DNA of 64,000 nucleotides, taken from positions 558,001 through 622,000 of the forward strand of contig BQMF02000201.1 in the NCBI GenBank assembly GCA_027922465.2, in the 5' to 3' direction. The notes below the pieces were generated by a model. It ran no database searches. It worked only from the letters and a program-made list of their open reading frames with translations, and was not told the origin of the DNA. The position numbers and the translations under genes were made by a program. This DNA is from Turritopsis dohrnii. Taxonomy: Eukaryota; Cnidaria; Hydrozoa; Anthoathecata; Oceaniidae. This document shows positions 11,122 through 20,813 of this stretch, one piece after another; position 1 is the stretch's first letter; every line of letters begins with the position of its first letter.

Positions 11122-13116
11122 CATTGGATATTTCATAGATTGTCCTAAAGAAAATCGTTCAGGATCTCAGCAAAAAAAAAAAAAAATCCGTATTTTTCAA
11201 TGAAAATCCTCTTCGTCGCAGTGACTTTTCTACGATTTTGCTCGTTGGCAGACATGGTGAAATGGGTTTCCACAGTCACTGTAGACTTGCATAACATAGG
11301 TACGCAAGAATAAAATAACAACAAGGTGGTGTTATTACCCAATTAAGATTTAATCACAGAACATCAACGAGCATCAAAAACCAGAGAATGACGTCACAAC
11401 CACTTCCTGCAAACGCCTTCACACCTCCCAGAAAACACAAATCAGTTTTCTAATCGGTTTTTAACAATTCTACGTTTTTTTTAAAATATGTAAGGATGAT
11501 CGAAATCCAAGAAACAGTTCGATGATAACGAGATAACATATGTTAAGAAACTTGCTAAGGGCCAAAAAAAATTCCAGCAAAACATGTATAACAACACGAA
11601 CGAAAACATCATTGCGAAAGAGTACATTCCAATCGAAACATACACACAATTTTAACGAAAATAATCTTCATCGCGGTGACGTTTGTAGCCACTATTATAG
11701 ATGACCTGGCCTATGTGAAAGCACTTCTTCTTTGGAGACTGTCACGTCTTACTAAAAACCATTCCCGTCCCGATCACGACAACTTGTAGATACAAACAGA
11801 TGACCTCAACACAAAGTCTCGTGGCTCTTTTCATACAACTTCTAGAAATTAGAAAAATTCCAAAAAACGTCTTCCCTTTTATAAGAAACTTCACTGTTTG
11901 GAAGATACCAGCATTTTTCAAGATTCAAAGTTGAAATCAGTATGTAAAAAGCTATCGATTGGTATATAATTTGTTATATTTTGACGAGGAAACATTTCAC
12001 CTCACTGTGTGACGTCATCAGTACCTAACATTTTCCTGGCAGGGTCCCACAAGTAATATCAGAATGGCCAGTAAAGCTTTTTGACATCTTCAAGTCATAA
12101 TGAATCTTTGGAAAAAGTTTTAAATTCTCCGGAGAGTTATTTGATTTTTTTGGCTCATAGCTCCCTGACTATTAAAGGATTTCATTATAACCAAACTTCG
12201 ACATTCGCATAATTTGATGTTTTTGAGCTTAAAAAAATTAATGGAAACTCTCGAAGTACTAGTACAAATTCAGATTAAACGTAAAGGATGTTTTCATCGA
12301 GCCCAGAGTCAACAGCGATCTGAAGTTGTACTTTCTGAGAAACGTGGGAAAACGAGATTCTTCCCTGATCTGACTGAGAAATGAACACGCGTTAATGTCT
12401 CCTGTCAATTTCATTATCTAATCTCCTGAGAAAATCTCTGTAATTTTAAACAATCAGCTAAAAGATCTTACAAAAAGAGCCTACAAAATGTCTCAGTTTC
12501 TCTGCAGTGTATTGCTTCCATACTTTGCAGAGTCTTGTCAAAAAAAATGTGTATATTGTTTATTTATTGAAAAAAAAAGTTGGGCGTTGAAAAATTATTA
12601 GTTCATATCGCATTACATTGAGACTCGCTGCTGCACAGACTCTTTCATTACATAAACCATCTTGAACCCTAAGTCAGGTCATTCGAAAGAATTTGTTACT
12701 GAGCAGAGCAGAATAAATCACGTGTGAATAAATATATTATTATTTATTTATGTTTTTTCTAATTTTAACGTTTTCTTTTTACAGAATCGAGTTTCTCTCC
12801 CCAGTACCCTCATCCAAGAATCATTGAATTTTCCCGAGGGGCTGTTCATGTCGATTTCCTTTCTCTTTACCTAGCAATAATTTCTAGAAAATATAAACTG
12901 ATATAAAACATTTTTCTCCGATGAGAAAAACTTAGAACCAGGTTCTCCATCCACATTCTCTATGAACGCGTTCATACTGAGCTTTTATCTCCAGCCGTGC
13001 TAGAGAGAACTTTTAATTCAATCTTACAGTTGATTGAAATATGAAAAAACCGATAAGAAGCTCGAAAAGGTTTTGTTGTATTATCTAGACTTTTAACTTA
13101 AATTTTATCAATGTTG
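11122..13116. other. Gene-free stretch with two partial hairpin MITEs
   Basis: Partial copies of the abundant MITE lie at about 11188-11247 (CTCTTCGTCGCAGTGACTTT) and 11600-11690 (ATCATTGCGAAAGAGTACAT, CTTCATCGCGGTGACG). No exon is recognised. Confidence 0.45.
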
Positions 13117-13119
13117 TTA
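13117..13119 (+). repeat. TTA target-site duplication, left
   Basis: TTA immediately before AGCTTGGTCTCC. The same TTA follows the right inverted repeat at 28036-28038. TWA trinucleotide duplication is the PIF/Harbinger signature. Confidence 0.65.
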
Positions 13120-13210
13120 AGCTTGGTCTCCACTAGGCGCATAAGTGCGAAAAAGTGCGCTAATCTTATTGAGCATATTCTAATCGCACTTTTTCGCCTA
13201 GTGGAGACAC
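13120..13210 (+). repeat. Left 91-bp terminal inverted repeat
   Basis: Starts AGCTTGGTCTCCACTAGGCG and ends CGCCTAGTGGAGACAC, so each TIR is itself a near-palindrome with an inner hairpin. Matches the complement of 27945-28035 except one base (TTTTT against TTTTG before CGCC). Confidence 0.85.
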
Positions 13211-13260
13211 TATACAAAAATCGCTTTTCCGCACATGCTTTCTTCTTAAAAAAGTTCACG

Positions 13261-13457
13261 ATGAGTGAGGAAAGTGAATTAGAAGATCTTGAATATATAC
13301 TGTTATATTTATACTTTCGAAAAAAAACTAAAAGCAAGAAACAAAGAAAACGAAAACATAAGTATTGGGTGAGAAAAATATACCAGCAACGACAAGAATT
13401 TGGATTCTACAATACTTTGTACATGGATTTACAAGCTGATGATAGGGAATATTTTCC
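13261..13457 (+). pseudogene. PIF/Harbinger transposase N-terminal exon (fragment)
   Basis: ATG at 13261 opens 65 codons: an acidic start, a basic segment (KKTKSKKQRKRKHKYWVRK), then IYQQRQEFGFYNTLYMDLQ and ADDREYF. This is the conserved N-terminal region of HARBI1-type transposases, before the helix-turn-helix and DDE nuclease. A GTAAGC donor at 13458 suggests the original intron. No matching downstream exon with the DDE triad is found within the TIR block, so the gene is a remnant. It sits 50 bp inside the left TIR, where a Harbinger transposase would normally start. Confidence 0.6.
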
Positions 13458-13555
13458 GTAAGCTTTTCTTCTTGCAGTAAACTTAAAAACTTTTTCAAAG
13501 ACATCTCTACCACAACACAGCCAGTATAAGAAGAAAAAACGTTTTCATTTGCACG

Positions 13556-13649
13556 TAGCCAGGAGACCCAGCTACATTCTCTCAAAGTCGAGAATGTAGC
13601 CTGCGGCTCGTTGAGTAAGCAGGCTAAGAGTAGATGGGTCTCCTGGCTA
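13556..13649. mobile_element. 94-bp MITE with a perfect 9-bp target duplication
   Basis: Ends TAGCCAGGAGACCCA and TGGGTCTCCTGGCTA are perfect inverted repeats. ATTTGCACG directly flanks both sides (13547-13555 and 13650-13658). A 9-bp duplication is typical of Mutator-like elements. The interior holds a second hairpin (CTACATTCTC / GAGAATGTAG). Confidence 0.8.
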
Positions 13650-13666
13650 ATTTGCACGTGTTTTTA

Positions 13667-13758
13667 TATATTTCCCCATAGGGCGAAATATATGTTAAAA
13701 CCGGCATTTTCTTCTCCTTATCCTCCTCCTCCTCCTTTTCGTTCACTTTTATAGCCGC
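13667..13758 (+). repeat. Direct repeat upstream of the Helentron gene (copy 1)
   Basis: The core TAGGGCGAAATATATGTTAA, then AACCGGCATTT (13679-13709), a CT-rich tract, and CGTTCACTTTTATAGCCGC (13740-13758). The same order recurs at 23121-23203, upstream of the RPA gene. It may be a Helentron left end or a shared promoter region. Confidence 0.75.
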
Positions 13759-14336
13759 GCATTTGAGGTTTGAATAATACAGGCTAGTGAAAGCGTTTAA
13801 TGTGATAGAGAGGCCCTCACCGTCTCTCTCTCCTGTTGAAGTTTAGCGTGCAGCAGTGAGAGTGAATTGCTGTCAGAAATCCAAATCAATCGGAGGACTT
13901 GGAATTTTATTGTTAGTCTTCCCAATACTTTTATTATTCCTTTAATATTATTATTTTATATTTGTGTTTGGTGTGTTGTTTAAGACACTTGCCACTTGTT
14001 AGATTGGTGTGCATGAACAGTGCTCTGCCAACAACCCCTTACACAGTGCCATTTGTGTACTGGTGTAGTCGTATGACACTTGCCACTAGTTCAGTCGGTG
14101 AGCATTTCTGTGTTAGACCACCGAAAGTACCAGGCAAATTTATTTACTTACCTGCAAGAGCGGTTAAAAAACTTTCCACGCAAAGTGCGTGATTACAACA
14201 TATTCCTGCAGCAAATAGCGCAGTTGATTTAAACTTTCCACTTTATAGTGGGCGATCTATATTTACGCTTGTTTAAAGCAAACAAGCTTTCCACACACTA
14301 GATTGAAAGAATAAAGTGACTTAGCCGACAAACGAA

Positions 14337-17300
14337 ATGGCAGAAACAAACTTTACCAAAATAATTTTTGGCAATTTCCACCAAGGGGATTCAAAATTTG
14401 GAGGCTCTGCTGGCAAGCAATGTTCATGCATGTCACTAATGTCTATAACTTGGACTTGCGTAAGAAAAATATCGATATGGAAGGATGTTGACTTAGATTT
14501 TGTTTTGAATCAGGGTAATGGGCTGTATGAGAAAACTCAAATATCTAGAACCTTGTATGTCGATGAGTTACCTTCAGAAATTGAAATTGAATATAGTGGT
14601 GTTATTTTACATGCAAATTTTGTTTGCATTACTGATGGGTATGCTAATGCTATTACTGATGGAAACACTAATGATGCATTTACATTTTTAAATGAGGATC
14701 TTTTTTACAGTAATGATATATCAGGTGCCATACTTTTTATTGAGGGTTACTGTATTGCATTATTAAAAGATTTCAATAGAAATATTTATTTATTTGATTC
14801 ACACAGTAGAAATAGCCAAGGACTTCCAGAAGCAGAGGGAACATCTATATTAATGAGGTTTTTATCTGTTGAGTGTGCCAAGCAATATATTTTTTCAACT
14901 TACGGTTACTCAATATATTTTCAAATTGTTTATGTGAAAATTACGCCTCTAAGTGTTGCAGAGAAAAAAGCACTTGATAAATACTTTAGTAAGTTTAAGA
15001 GATCAATATCATATGAAAAGAAGGGAAGAAAGGTCAAGCAGGACCATTATCAAAGAAATTCTGAAATAATCAAAGAAAAAAGACAAGAATATTATGGGGA
15101 ACATTCTAAGACAATAAAGGAAAACAAGAAACGCCATTATGAAAGAAATTGTAAGACGATAAAGGAAAACAAGAAAAGCCATTATGAAAGAAATAGTAAG
15201 ACGATAAAGGAAAACAAGAAAAGCCATTATGAAAGAAATAGTAAGACGATAAAGGAAAACAAGAAAAGCCATTATGAAAGAAATAGTAAGACGATAAAGG
15301 AAAACAAGAAAAGCCATTATGAAAGAAATTGTAAGACAATAAAGGAAAACAGGAAAAGCGATTATGAAAGAAATAGTAAGACGATAAAGGAAAACAAGAA
15401 AAGCCATTATGAAAAAAATTCAGAAAAAGTAAAAGCAAAAAGAAAACAACAGTATCAAAATTATTCAGGGACAATTAAAAAACATAAGAAAGATCACAGA
15501 ATGAGTGTTGGTCAGCAGGGTTTAGATCCTTATTCAAGAGTCAAAAAATTTAAAGACTCCATTGTTGAAGGGCCATATTATGTATGCGTGTCATGTAATC
15601 GGTGCCTTTACAAAAGATCTGTTAAAATCTATTGTGAAGAAAAGTATACAAAAAAGGGTTTTAACCCTAAATGTAGTCCATCAATATCCTTTGATGATTC
15701 ACTATATATATGTAAAACATGTGATAAGAAATTGTGTAGGAAAGAAATACCTTGCCAAAGTGTTAGCAATAAACTAGAATTGTTTGATTTGCCAATGCAT
15801 TTTCAGGATTTAAATAAACTTGAACGCATTGTAATTTCCCAACGAATATTATTTGCAAAGGTTCGAATTATGCCAAAGGGTCAATTTCCTAAAATTAAGG
15901 GAACTGTTTGTAATATTCCTATTGAAACGGACATTGTTTGTAATACTTTGCCTAGGAATATTAATGATAGTGGTTTCATCTTTATGAAATTGAAAAGGAA
16001 ATTATCCTATAGTTCTCATGTTATTGCAGAATCAGTTAGGCCTGAATTGGTGCTTTCCCTTTTACAATATTTTAAGGCTGCTAATCATCTATACAAAGAT
16101 GTTGATATACAGGATGTCATTTCAGCCAGAGATGATGCTTTTGAAGTAAAATATATTGATGATGAAGATGATATAGATTTTAATATTATACAAAATAAGT
16201 CTGAGGATTATCCCAGCATCAATTTTGTTGATGATAAAGATGTTCTATTGATTAAGTGCAAATACGAAGTTGATGATTTTGAAGATAATGACCCCTTGGA
16301 TGAACATCGACTTAACTGTGTAGAAACTACGTTGATATCTAAATGCCCACATGTTGTCGCTGATGATGAAAATATCATAATTGCACCAGGCCAAGGAAAA
16401 GCACCTGTAAATATTTTGAAAGATGAATTTGTTGAAGAACTTGCTTTCCCAGATTTATTTCCATCAGGAAAGTTTGGTTACACTGCTAATCGAGAAATTA
16501 AATTATCTCATACAAAGTATTTCAATCAAAGGTTATTGAATTATACTCAAAGATTTGCGTCAGATGCAGATTATATATTTTTTGCAAATTTTGTGTCGCA
16601 GCAAATTAATCTGCGAAACCAAATGAATGTTGCAATGCGCAAAGTATCAGGTCTCAATGTTACTGCAGGAATGTTTAGTCAAAGTTTTAAAGATACTGTT
16701 AAGTCTTTTATAGTAAATGATGAAGCATATAGCTTTATGAACTCCGTTAAAGGCTCTCCAGCATATTGGAAAAATATGCTTTCAGATGTTTTAGCCATGG
16801 TTAAACAACTAGGATTGCCATCATTTTTTTTAACTTTATCATGTGCTGACTTGCGGTGGGATGAATTAGTTGTAATCATTTCTAAATTAAATGGTTCAGA
16901 AATATCTGCCAGTGAAATTGCAGAGATGTCATACTTCGAAAGATGTGAATTGCTGAATAGCAATCCTGTGTTGCTAGCTAGACATTTCCAATTCCGTGTT
17001 GAAAATTTTTTTAAAGAGATTGTTATCAAAGGACCAATTGGAAGAGTTTTATATTATGCCATCAGGGTTGAATTTCAAACGAGGGGCTCTCCTCATGTAC
17101 ATTGTTTACTTTGGTGCGAAAATATGCCTTGTTTATCTATTGATACAATAGACGAATATACTGAATTTGTTGATTCAGTTATTTCGGCAAATATACCGAG
17201 TGAACCATCAAAACTAAAAGATCTTGTACAAAGATATCAAGTACACCACCACTCAAAAACCTGTAAGAAGTATAATTATAAAGAATGCCGATTTGGATAT

Positions 17301-20300
17301 GGCCATTTTTTTACACAGAAAACAATAATTGCTAAGCCACTTCCAGAAGATCTGTCACCTGCTGAAAAAAGTGAAATTCTTTTGAAGCAAAAGGTTATTT
17401 TGGAAAAAGTAAAGCGGTATATTGACATTGAATTAAACCCAAAGAAAAAGAATTTCTTATACCCCGATAAGCCAAATTTTGAGAATGTTTTGTCCGTTAG
17501 TGAAATTCTTTGTTCCTTAGGTATTTCATTAAAAGATTATGAAAGTGCCTTGTCTATATCTACCGATCAAAATGACTTTCAAATACATTTAAAGCGAAAC
17601 ACAGATTCATGTTTTGTGAATAACTATTTTGATGAAGGGTTGCTTGCATGGGAAGCCAATATTGACTTACAACCAGTATTTAACCACTATAAAGCTATTT
17701 ATTACATGTGTGCATATTTTTCGAAAAGTGAAAATTCCTGTTCAAATGCAATGAAAGAAGTACTAAAGCAATGCAGTGAAATGGAGTCCCCTAAGTATGA
17801 CACTATGTGTAAATTAGCAAAAGCGTATAGTGATAACAGAGAGTGTTCTGTCCAGGAGGCTGTTTATCAACTAATGCCTGAATTATGGTTACGAAAAGGT
17901 TTTCCACAAGTATCATTTATAAACACTAATTTGCCAAATGACCGCTTTCGGATGTTCAAAAGTGAAGAAGAACTGAATGAACTGCCTGAAGATAGTCAAG
18001 ATGTTTTTAAAAGAAATATGCTTGACAGATATGTGGATAGGCCAAATAAAACTTTTTCAGGTGGAAAATTTCTAGTTGTTGATTCATTGTGCTTTGCACA
18101 ATTTTCTGCATATTACCGGCTTGATTGCAACAAAGACTATACAGCAATGCAAAATGATAACCAGCCAATAATTTTGTGTGATGCGGTTGTTGAGGAAAAT
18201 CATGAACAGACTGCCCTTCCTAAAGTAATACCTTTAATGTCTTCCAAAGAATGTTTGAAATGTAGAAAGGTTAAAAAAGTGTTGCGTTATTATACACCTA
18301 ACAAGCATAGGTATCCTGAAAAATATGCACATCATATTTTGATGTTATTCTATCCATTTAGGGATGAAGAAAGTGACCTCAAATCTAATGATACTTATGT
18401 TGATAAACTAGCAGAGCCAGAGGTATTGGAGATTGTTAATAGGAATAAAGAGTTATTTGAACCGAACTCTGAACTAGTAGATGTTGCATTAAGAACATAT
18501 AGGGATGATATGATTCTTAACCAAGATTCTCATGCACAGCAGGAAAACGATGAAGTTGAAGAGTTAGTTAATGACATGTTAGATATTAATGAAGATGAAT
18601 TGAACAATGACGAAGCGATTCCAAATGATTTGCCACCAGCATCGTTTCAATCAACAGTTATCTCAGATGATGAATTAAACAAATCTATCCAATCTTTGAA
18701 TAAAAAGCAACGTGAAATATTTGATGTTATATACACATGGGGAAAAAAATTTGTTCAAAACAAAAGATCTGAACAACCAGAAATTTTGCAGCCCTTACAA
18801 ATCTTTTTAACAGCCTCAGGTGGTTGCGGCAAGAGTTACCTAGTTAAATGCTTGTATAATGTTCTTAAGAAATTGTTATCTAGAAATGGTGACATTTCTA
18901 AAGCAAAAATTATGTTATTGGCACCAACAGGTGTTGCAGCAATTAACATTGATGGAACTACTATTCATACAGGACTAGGCATTCCATGTGGTAATTTCAT
19001 ACCATTAAGTGATAAGCAAAGAACAAACTTGAGATTAAAGCTTGAAGAAGTAAGTGTTATTTTCATTGATGAAATATCAATGGTGAGTTCTAAATTACTG
19101 TTACAGGTTCATCAGCGACTCTGCGAAATATTTGGTATGTCTGACCGTATACCATTTGCGAATAAAACGATAATTGTTAGTGGTGATCTATATCAGTTAC
19201 CGCCAGTACTAGCTAAACCAGTCTATTCAACAGATGGATTTATTATCGGCCTATTAAAATTATGGCATAATTTTAAACTTGCTGAACTTGATGAAGTAAT
19301 GAGACAGAAAGGTGATAATCAGTTTATAGATTTGCTGAATAACATTCGTGTTGGCTCATTAAGTTTTGATGATGAAATGCTAATCAAATCTAGATTTATT
19401 TCAGTAGACAACGTAGACTATCCGTGGGATGCCTTACACATTTTCGCAGAAAACTCTTTAGTTAATATGCATAATCAGAAAATGCTTGCTTCACTAAATA
19501 ACCCAGCAATTAATATAGTTGCGATTGACGATTATCCTGAGGGACTCTCTGAAGCTGCTATTGAAAGAATCAGAGGAAAAAATGCTAATGAAACTGGAGG
19601 TTTAGTGTACAATCTCTCCTTAAAAATTGGTGCTCGCGTAATGCTGACATCAAATGTTGATATTGATGACAGACTTATCAATGGTCAAATTGGTACTGTG
19701 AGACACTTGTCTTTTGTCCGTGGGAAATGTGACTCCATATTTGTACTTTTTGATGACAAAGATGCAGGAATGAAAAGAAAAAATACCTTTGCACAAGGAA
19801 ATAATTATGTTGCAATTGAAAGAACTGAAACCAAATTTAGTTTGTCCAAAAAGAAAACATCAGCGACTGTTACGAGAACACAGTTTCCCTTACTGTTATC
19901 TTATGCTTGTACTGTACATAAAGTGCAGGGTTTATCCCTTGATAAGATTGTTGTTAGTTTTCAATTGAACAGACAAAGGAACTTTCATCCTGGTCAAATG
20001 TATGTGGCATTCAGCCGTGCAACCTCCCTCAATGGTCTGTTTCTAACAGGAAATTACTCGCCTGCTGCTATTCAAGCAAATGAAAAGTCTCATGCTGAAT
20101 ATCAGCGATTGAGAAAAACAGAAAATTTATTGAAACCTAATGAATCGTTTGTAACTACAGACTTTAACTTTCAGATTGCTCTCCTAAATATAAGATCACT
20201 GAAAAAACATGCCTCATCCATAAAGCACTACCAAGAACTTGTCAATGCAGACATTTTGCTTTTAACAGAAACTCAGCTCACAGATACATCAGATATGAAT

Positions 20301-20813
20301 GGCATTCGGAAAAACATGAGCTCTTTTTCTCTCATTTTAAATAACAACGTAGATAAGTACAAAAGTTTACTTGTAGCACACAGTGCAAGTGTGAATGTTA
20401 TGAATGTTAAACATTGGCCAGGTTTTACCATTTTTCAAGCAAGAAAGACAACTTTTCATGACGAGTGGCTTACTATTTTATTGTTATACCGAAGTCATCA
20501 AGCAAGTTTTAATATTTTCATGAATAAATTGACAACAATATTATCCCAAAATGATCAAATTGACATGGTGATGGGAGATTTCAATATAAACCTTTTGAAA
20601 GACAGTAGACATAATACAGAATTGCAAAACACTTTGCATGGTTTTACACAAATCATACAATATGCAACACATGTTGATGGCGGCTTGATTGATCATGTTT
20701 ACATTCGAAATTCTACTTTGAATGACTTTTCAGTTAAAAGTTTAAAAGTTTGTCTGAACATCTCTGATCATGATGCTGTAATAGTGAGACTGAAAGTCTT
20801 GGATGATTGTTAG
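14337..20813 (+). CDS. Helentron (Helitron2) Rep-helicase with cysteine-peptidase and EEP endonuclease domains
   Basis: A single 2158-residue open frame. Residues about 10-200 resemble C76/OTU-like deubiquitinating peptidases: GNFHQGD at 12-18, GKQC with candidate nucleophile C29, and FDSH with D154 and H156. About 240-385 is a Lys-rich tandem repeat. About 395-560 has paired CxxC motifs and a DUF6570-like region. The Helitron Rep domain follows, with PSFFLTLSCADLRW, the HUH-type HVH at 920-922 and tyrosines Y1122/Y1123/Y1127. The Pif1-type helicase has Walker A GGCGKS (1495-1500), DE at 1578-1579, SGDLYQLPPV and VHKVQG...YVAFSRA. An EEP (AP-endonuclease-like) domain closes it: GDFN at 2080-2083, SDHD at 2143-2146. 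Rep nicks and joins single strands during rolling-circle transposition. The EEP domain and separate RPA gene mark it as Helentron. No stop or frameshift is seen, so it could be recently active. The ATG is the first in frame after GACAAACGAA. Confidence 0.92.
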   Translation: MAETNFTKIIFGNFHQGDSKFGGSAGKQCSCMSLMSITWTCVRKISIWKDVDLDFVLNQGNGLYEKTQISRTLYVDELPSEIEIEYSGVILHANFVCITDGYANAITDGNTNDAFTFLNEDLFYSNDISGAILFIEGYCIALLKDFNRNIYLFDSHSRNSQGLPEAEGTSILMRFLSVECAKQYIFSTYGYSIYFQIVYVKITPLSVAEKKALDKYFSKFKRSISYEKKGRKVKQDHYQRNSEIIKEKRQEYYGEHSKTIKENKKRHYERNCKTIKENKKSHYERNSKTIKENKKSHYERNSKTIKENKKSHYERNSKTIKENKKSHYERNCKTIKENRKSDYERNSKTIKENKKSHYEKNSEKVKAKRKQQYQNYSGTIKKHKKDHRMSVGQQGLDPYSRVKKFKDSIVEGPYYVCVSCNRCLYKRSVKIYCEEKYTKKGFNPKCSPSISFDDSLYICKTCDKKLCRKEIPCQSVSNKLELFDLPMHFQDLNKLERIVISQRILFAKVRIMPKGQFPKIKGTVCNIPIETDIVCNTLPRNINDSGFIFMKLKRKLSYSSHVIAESVRPELVLSLLQYFKAANHLYKDVDIQDVISARDDAFEVKYIDDEDDIDFNIIQNKSEDYPSINFVDDKDVLLIKCKYEVDDFEDNDPLDEHRLNCVETTLISKCPHVVADDENIIIAPGQGKAPVNILKDEFVEELAFPDLFPSGKFGYTANREIKLSHTKYFNQRLLNYTQRFASDADYIFFANFVSQQINLRNQMNVAMRKVSGLNVTAGMFSQSFKDTVKSFIVNDEAYSFMNSVKGSPAYWKNMLSDVLAMVKQLGLPSFFLTLSCADLRWDELVVIISKLNGSEISASEIAEMSYFERCELLNSNPVLLARHFQFRVENFFKEIVIKGPIGRVLYYAIRVEFQTRGSPHVHCLLWCENMPCLSIDTIDEYTEFVDSVISANIPSEPSKLKDLVQRYQVHHHSKTCKKYNYKECRFGYGHFFTQKTIIAKPLPEDLSPAEKSEILLKQKVILEKVKRYIDIELNPKKKNFLYPDKPNFENVLSVSEILCSLGISLKDYESALSISTDQNDFQIHLKRNTDSCFVNNYFDEGLLAWEANIDLQPVFNHYKAIYYMCAYFSKSENSCSNAMKEVLKQCSEMESPKYDTMCKLAKAYSDNRECSVQEAVYQLMPELWLRKGFPQVSFINTNLPNDRFRMFKSEEELNELPEDSQDVFKRNMLDRYVDRPNKTFSGGKFLVVDSLCFAQFSAYYRLDCNKDYTAMQNDNQPIILCDAVVEENHEQTALPKVIPLMSSKECLKCRKVKKVLRYYTPNKHRYPEKYAHHILMLFYPFRDEESDLKSNDTYVDKLAEPEVLEIVNRNKELFEPNSELVDVALRTYRDDMILNQDSHAQQENDEVEELVNDMLDINEDELNNDEAIPNDLPPASFQSTVISDDELNKSIQSLNKKQREIFDVIYTWGKKFVQNKRSEQPEILQPLQIFLTASGGCGKSYLVKCLYNVLKKLLSRNGDISKAKIMLLAPTGVAAINIDGTTIHTGLGIPCGNFIPLSDKQRTNLRLKLEEVSVIFIDEISMVSSKLLLQVHQRLCEIFGMSDRIPFANKTIIVSGDLYQLPPVLAKPVYSTDGFIIGLLKLWHNFKLAELDEVMRQKGDNQFIDLLNNIRVGSLSFDDEMLIKSRFISVDNVDYPWDALHIFAENSLVNMHNQKMLASLNNPAINIVAIDDYPEGLSEAAIERIRGKNANETGGLVYNLSLKIGARVMLTSNVDIDDRLINGQIGTVRHLSFVRGKCDSIFVLFDDKDAGMKRKNTFAQGNNYVAIERTETKFSLSKKKTSATVTRTQFPLLLSYACTVHKVQGLSLDKIVVSFQLNRQRNFHPGQMYVAFSRATSLNGLFLTGNYSPAAIQANEKSHAEYQRLRKTENLLKPNESFVTTDFNFQIALLNIRSLKKHASSIKHYQELVNADILLLTETQLTDTSDMNGIRKNMSSFSLILNNNVDKYKSLLVAHSASVNVMNVKHWPGFTIFQARKTTFHDEWLTILLLYRSHQASFNIFMNKLTTILSQNDQIDMVMGDFNINLLKDSRHNTELQNTLHGFTQIIQYATHVDGGLIDHVYIRNSTLNDFSVKSLKVCLNISDHDAVIVRLKVLDDC
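15058..15490 (+). repeat. In-frame 45-bp tandem repeat inside the Helentron gene
   Basis: About nine copies of a 15-residue unit (consensus NSKTIKENKKSHYER) occupy residues about 241-385. Central copies differ by single bases such as AGT/TGT. The segment is highly charged, probably helical or disordered, and links the peptidase-like domain to the zinc-binding region. The complementary strand is also stop-free here. Confidence 0.9.

Noticed and set aside
10774..11125. CRISPR-like array
   Set aside because: Units are contiguous with no unique spacers and the window is eukaryotic.
10764..11138. Long open frames on both strands through the 39-bp minisatellite
   Set aside because: The repeat unit is a multiple of three without stops, so both strands stay open automatically. 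There is no start context, splice signal or family match.
13117..13210. The left inverted repeat as a stand-alone 91-bp MITE
   Set aside because: Its inner end GGAGACACTATAC does not mirror its outer end AGCTTGGTCTCC, while the distant right copy mirrors it fully.
15009..15474. Minus-strand frames of 120-130 codons opposite the Helentron repeat
   Set aside because: They are the complement of the Lys-rich tandem repeat and vanish outside it.
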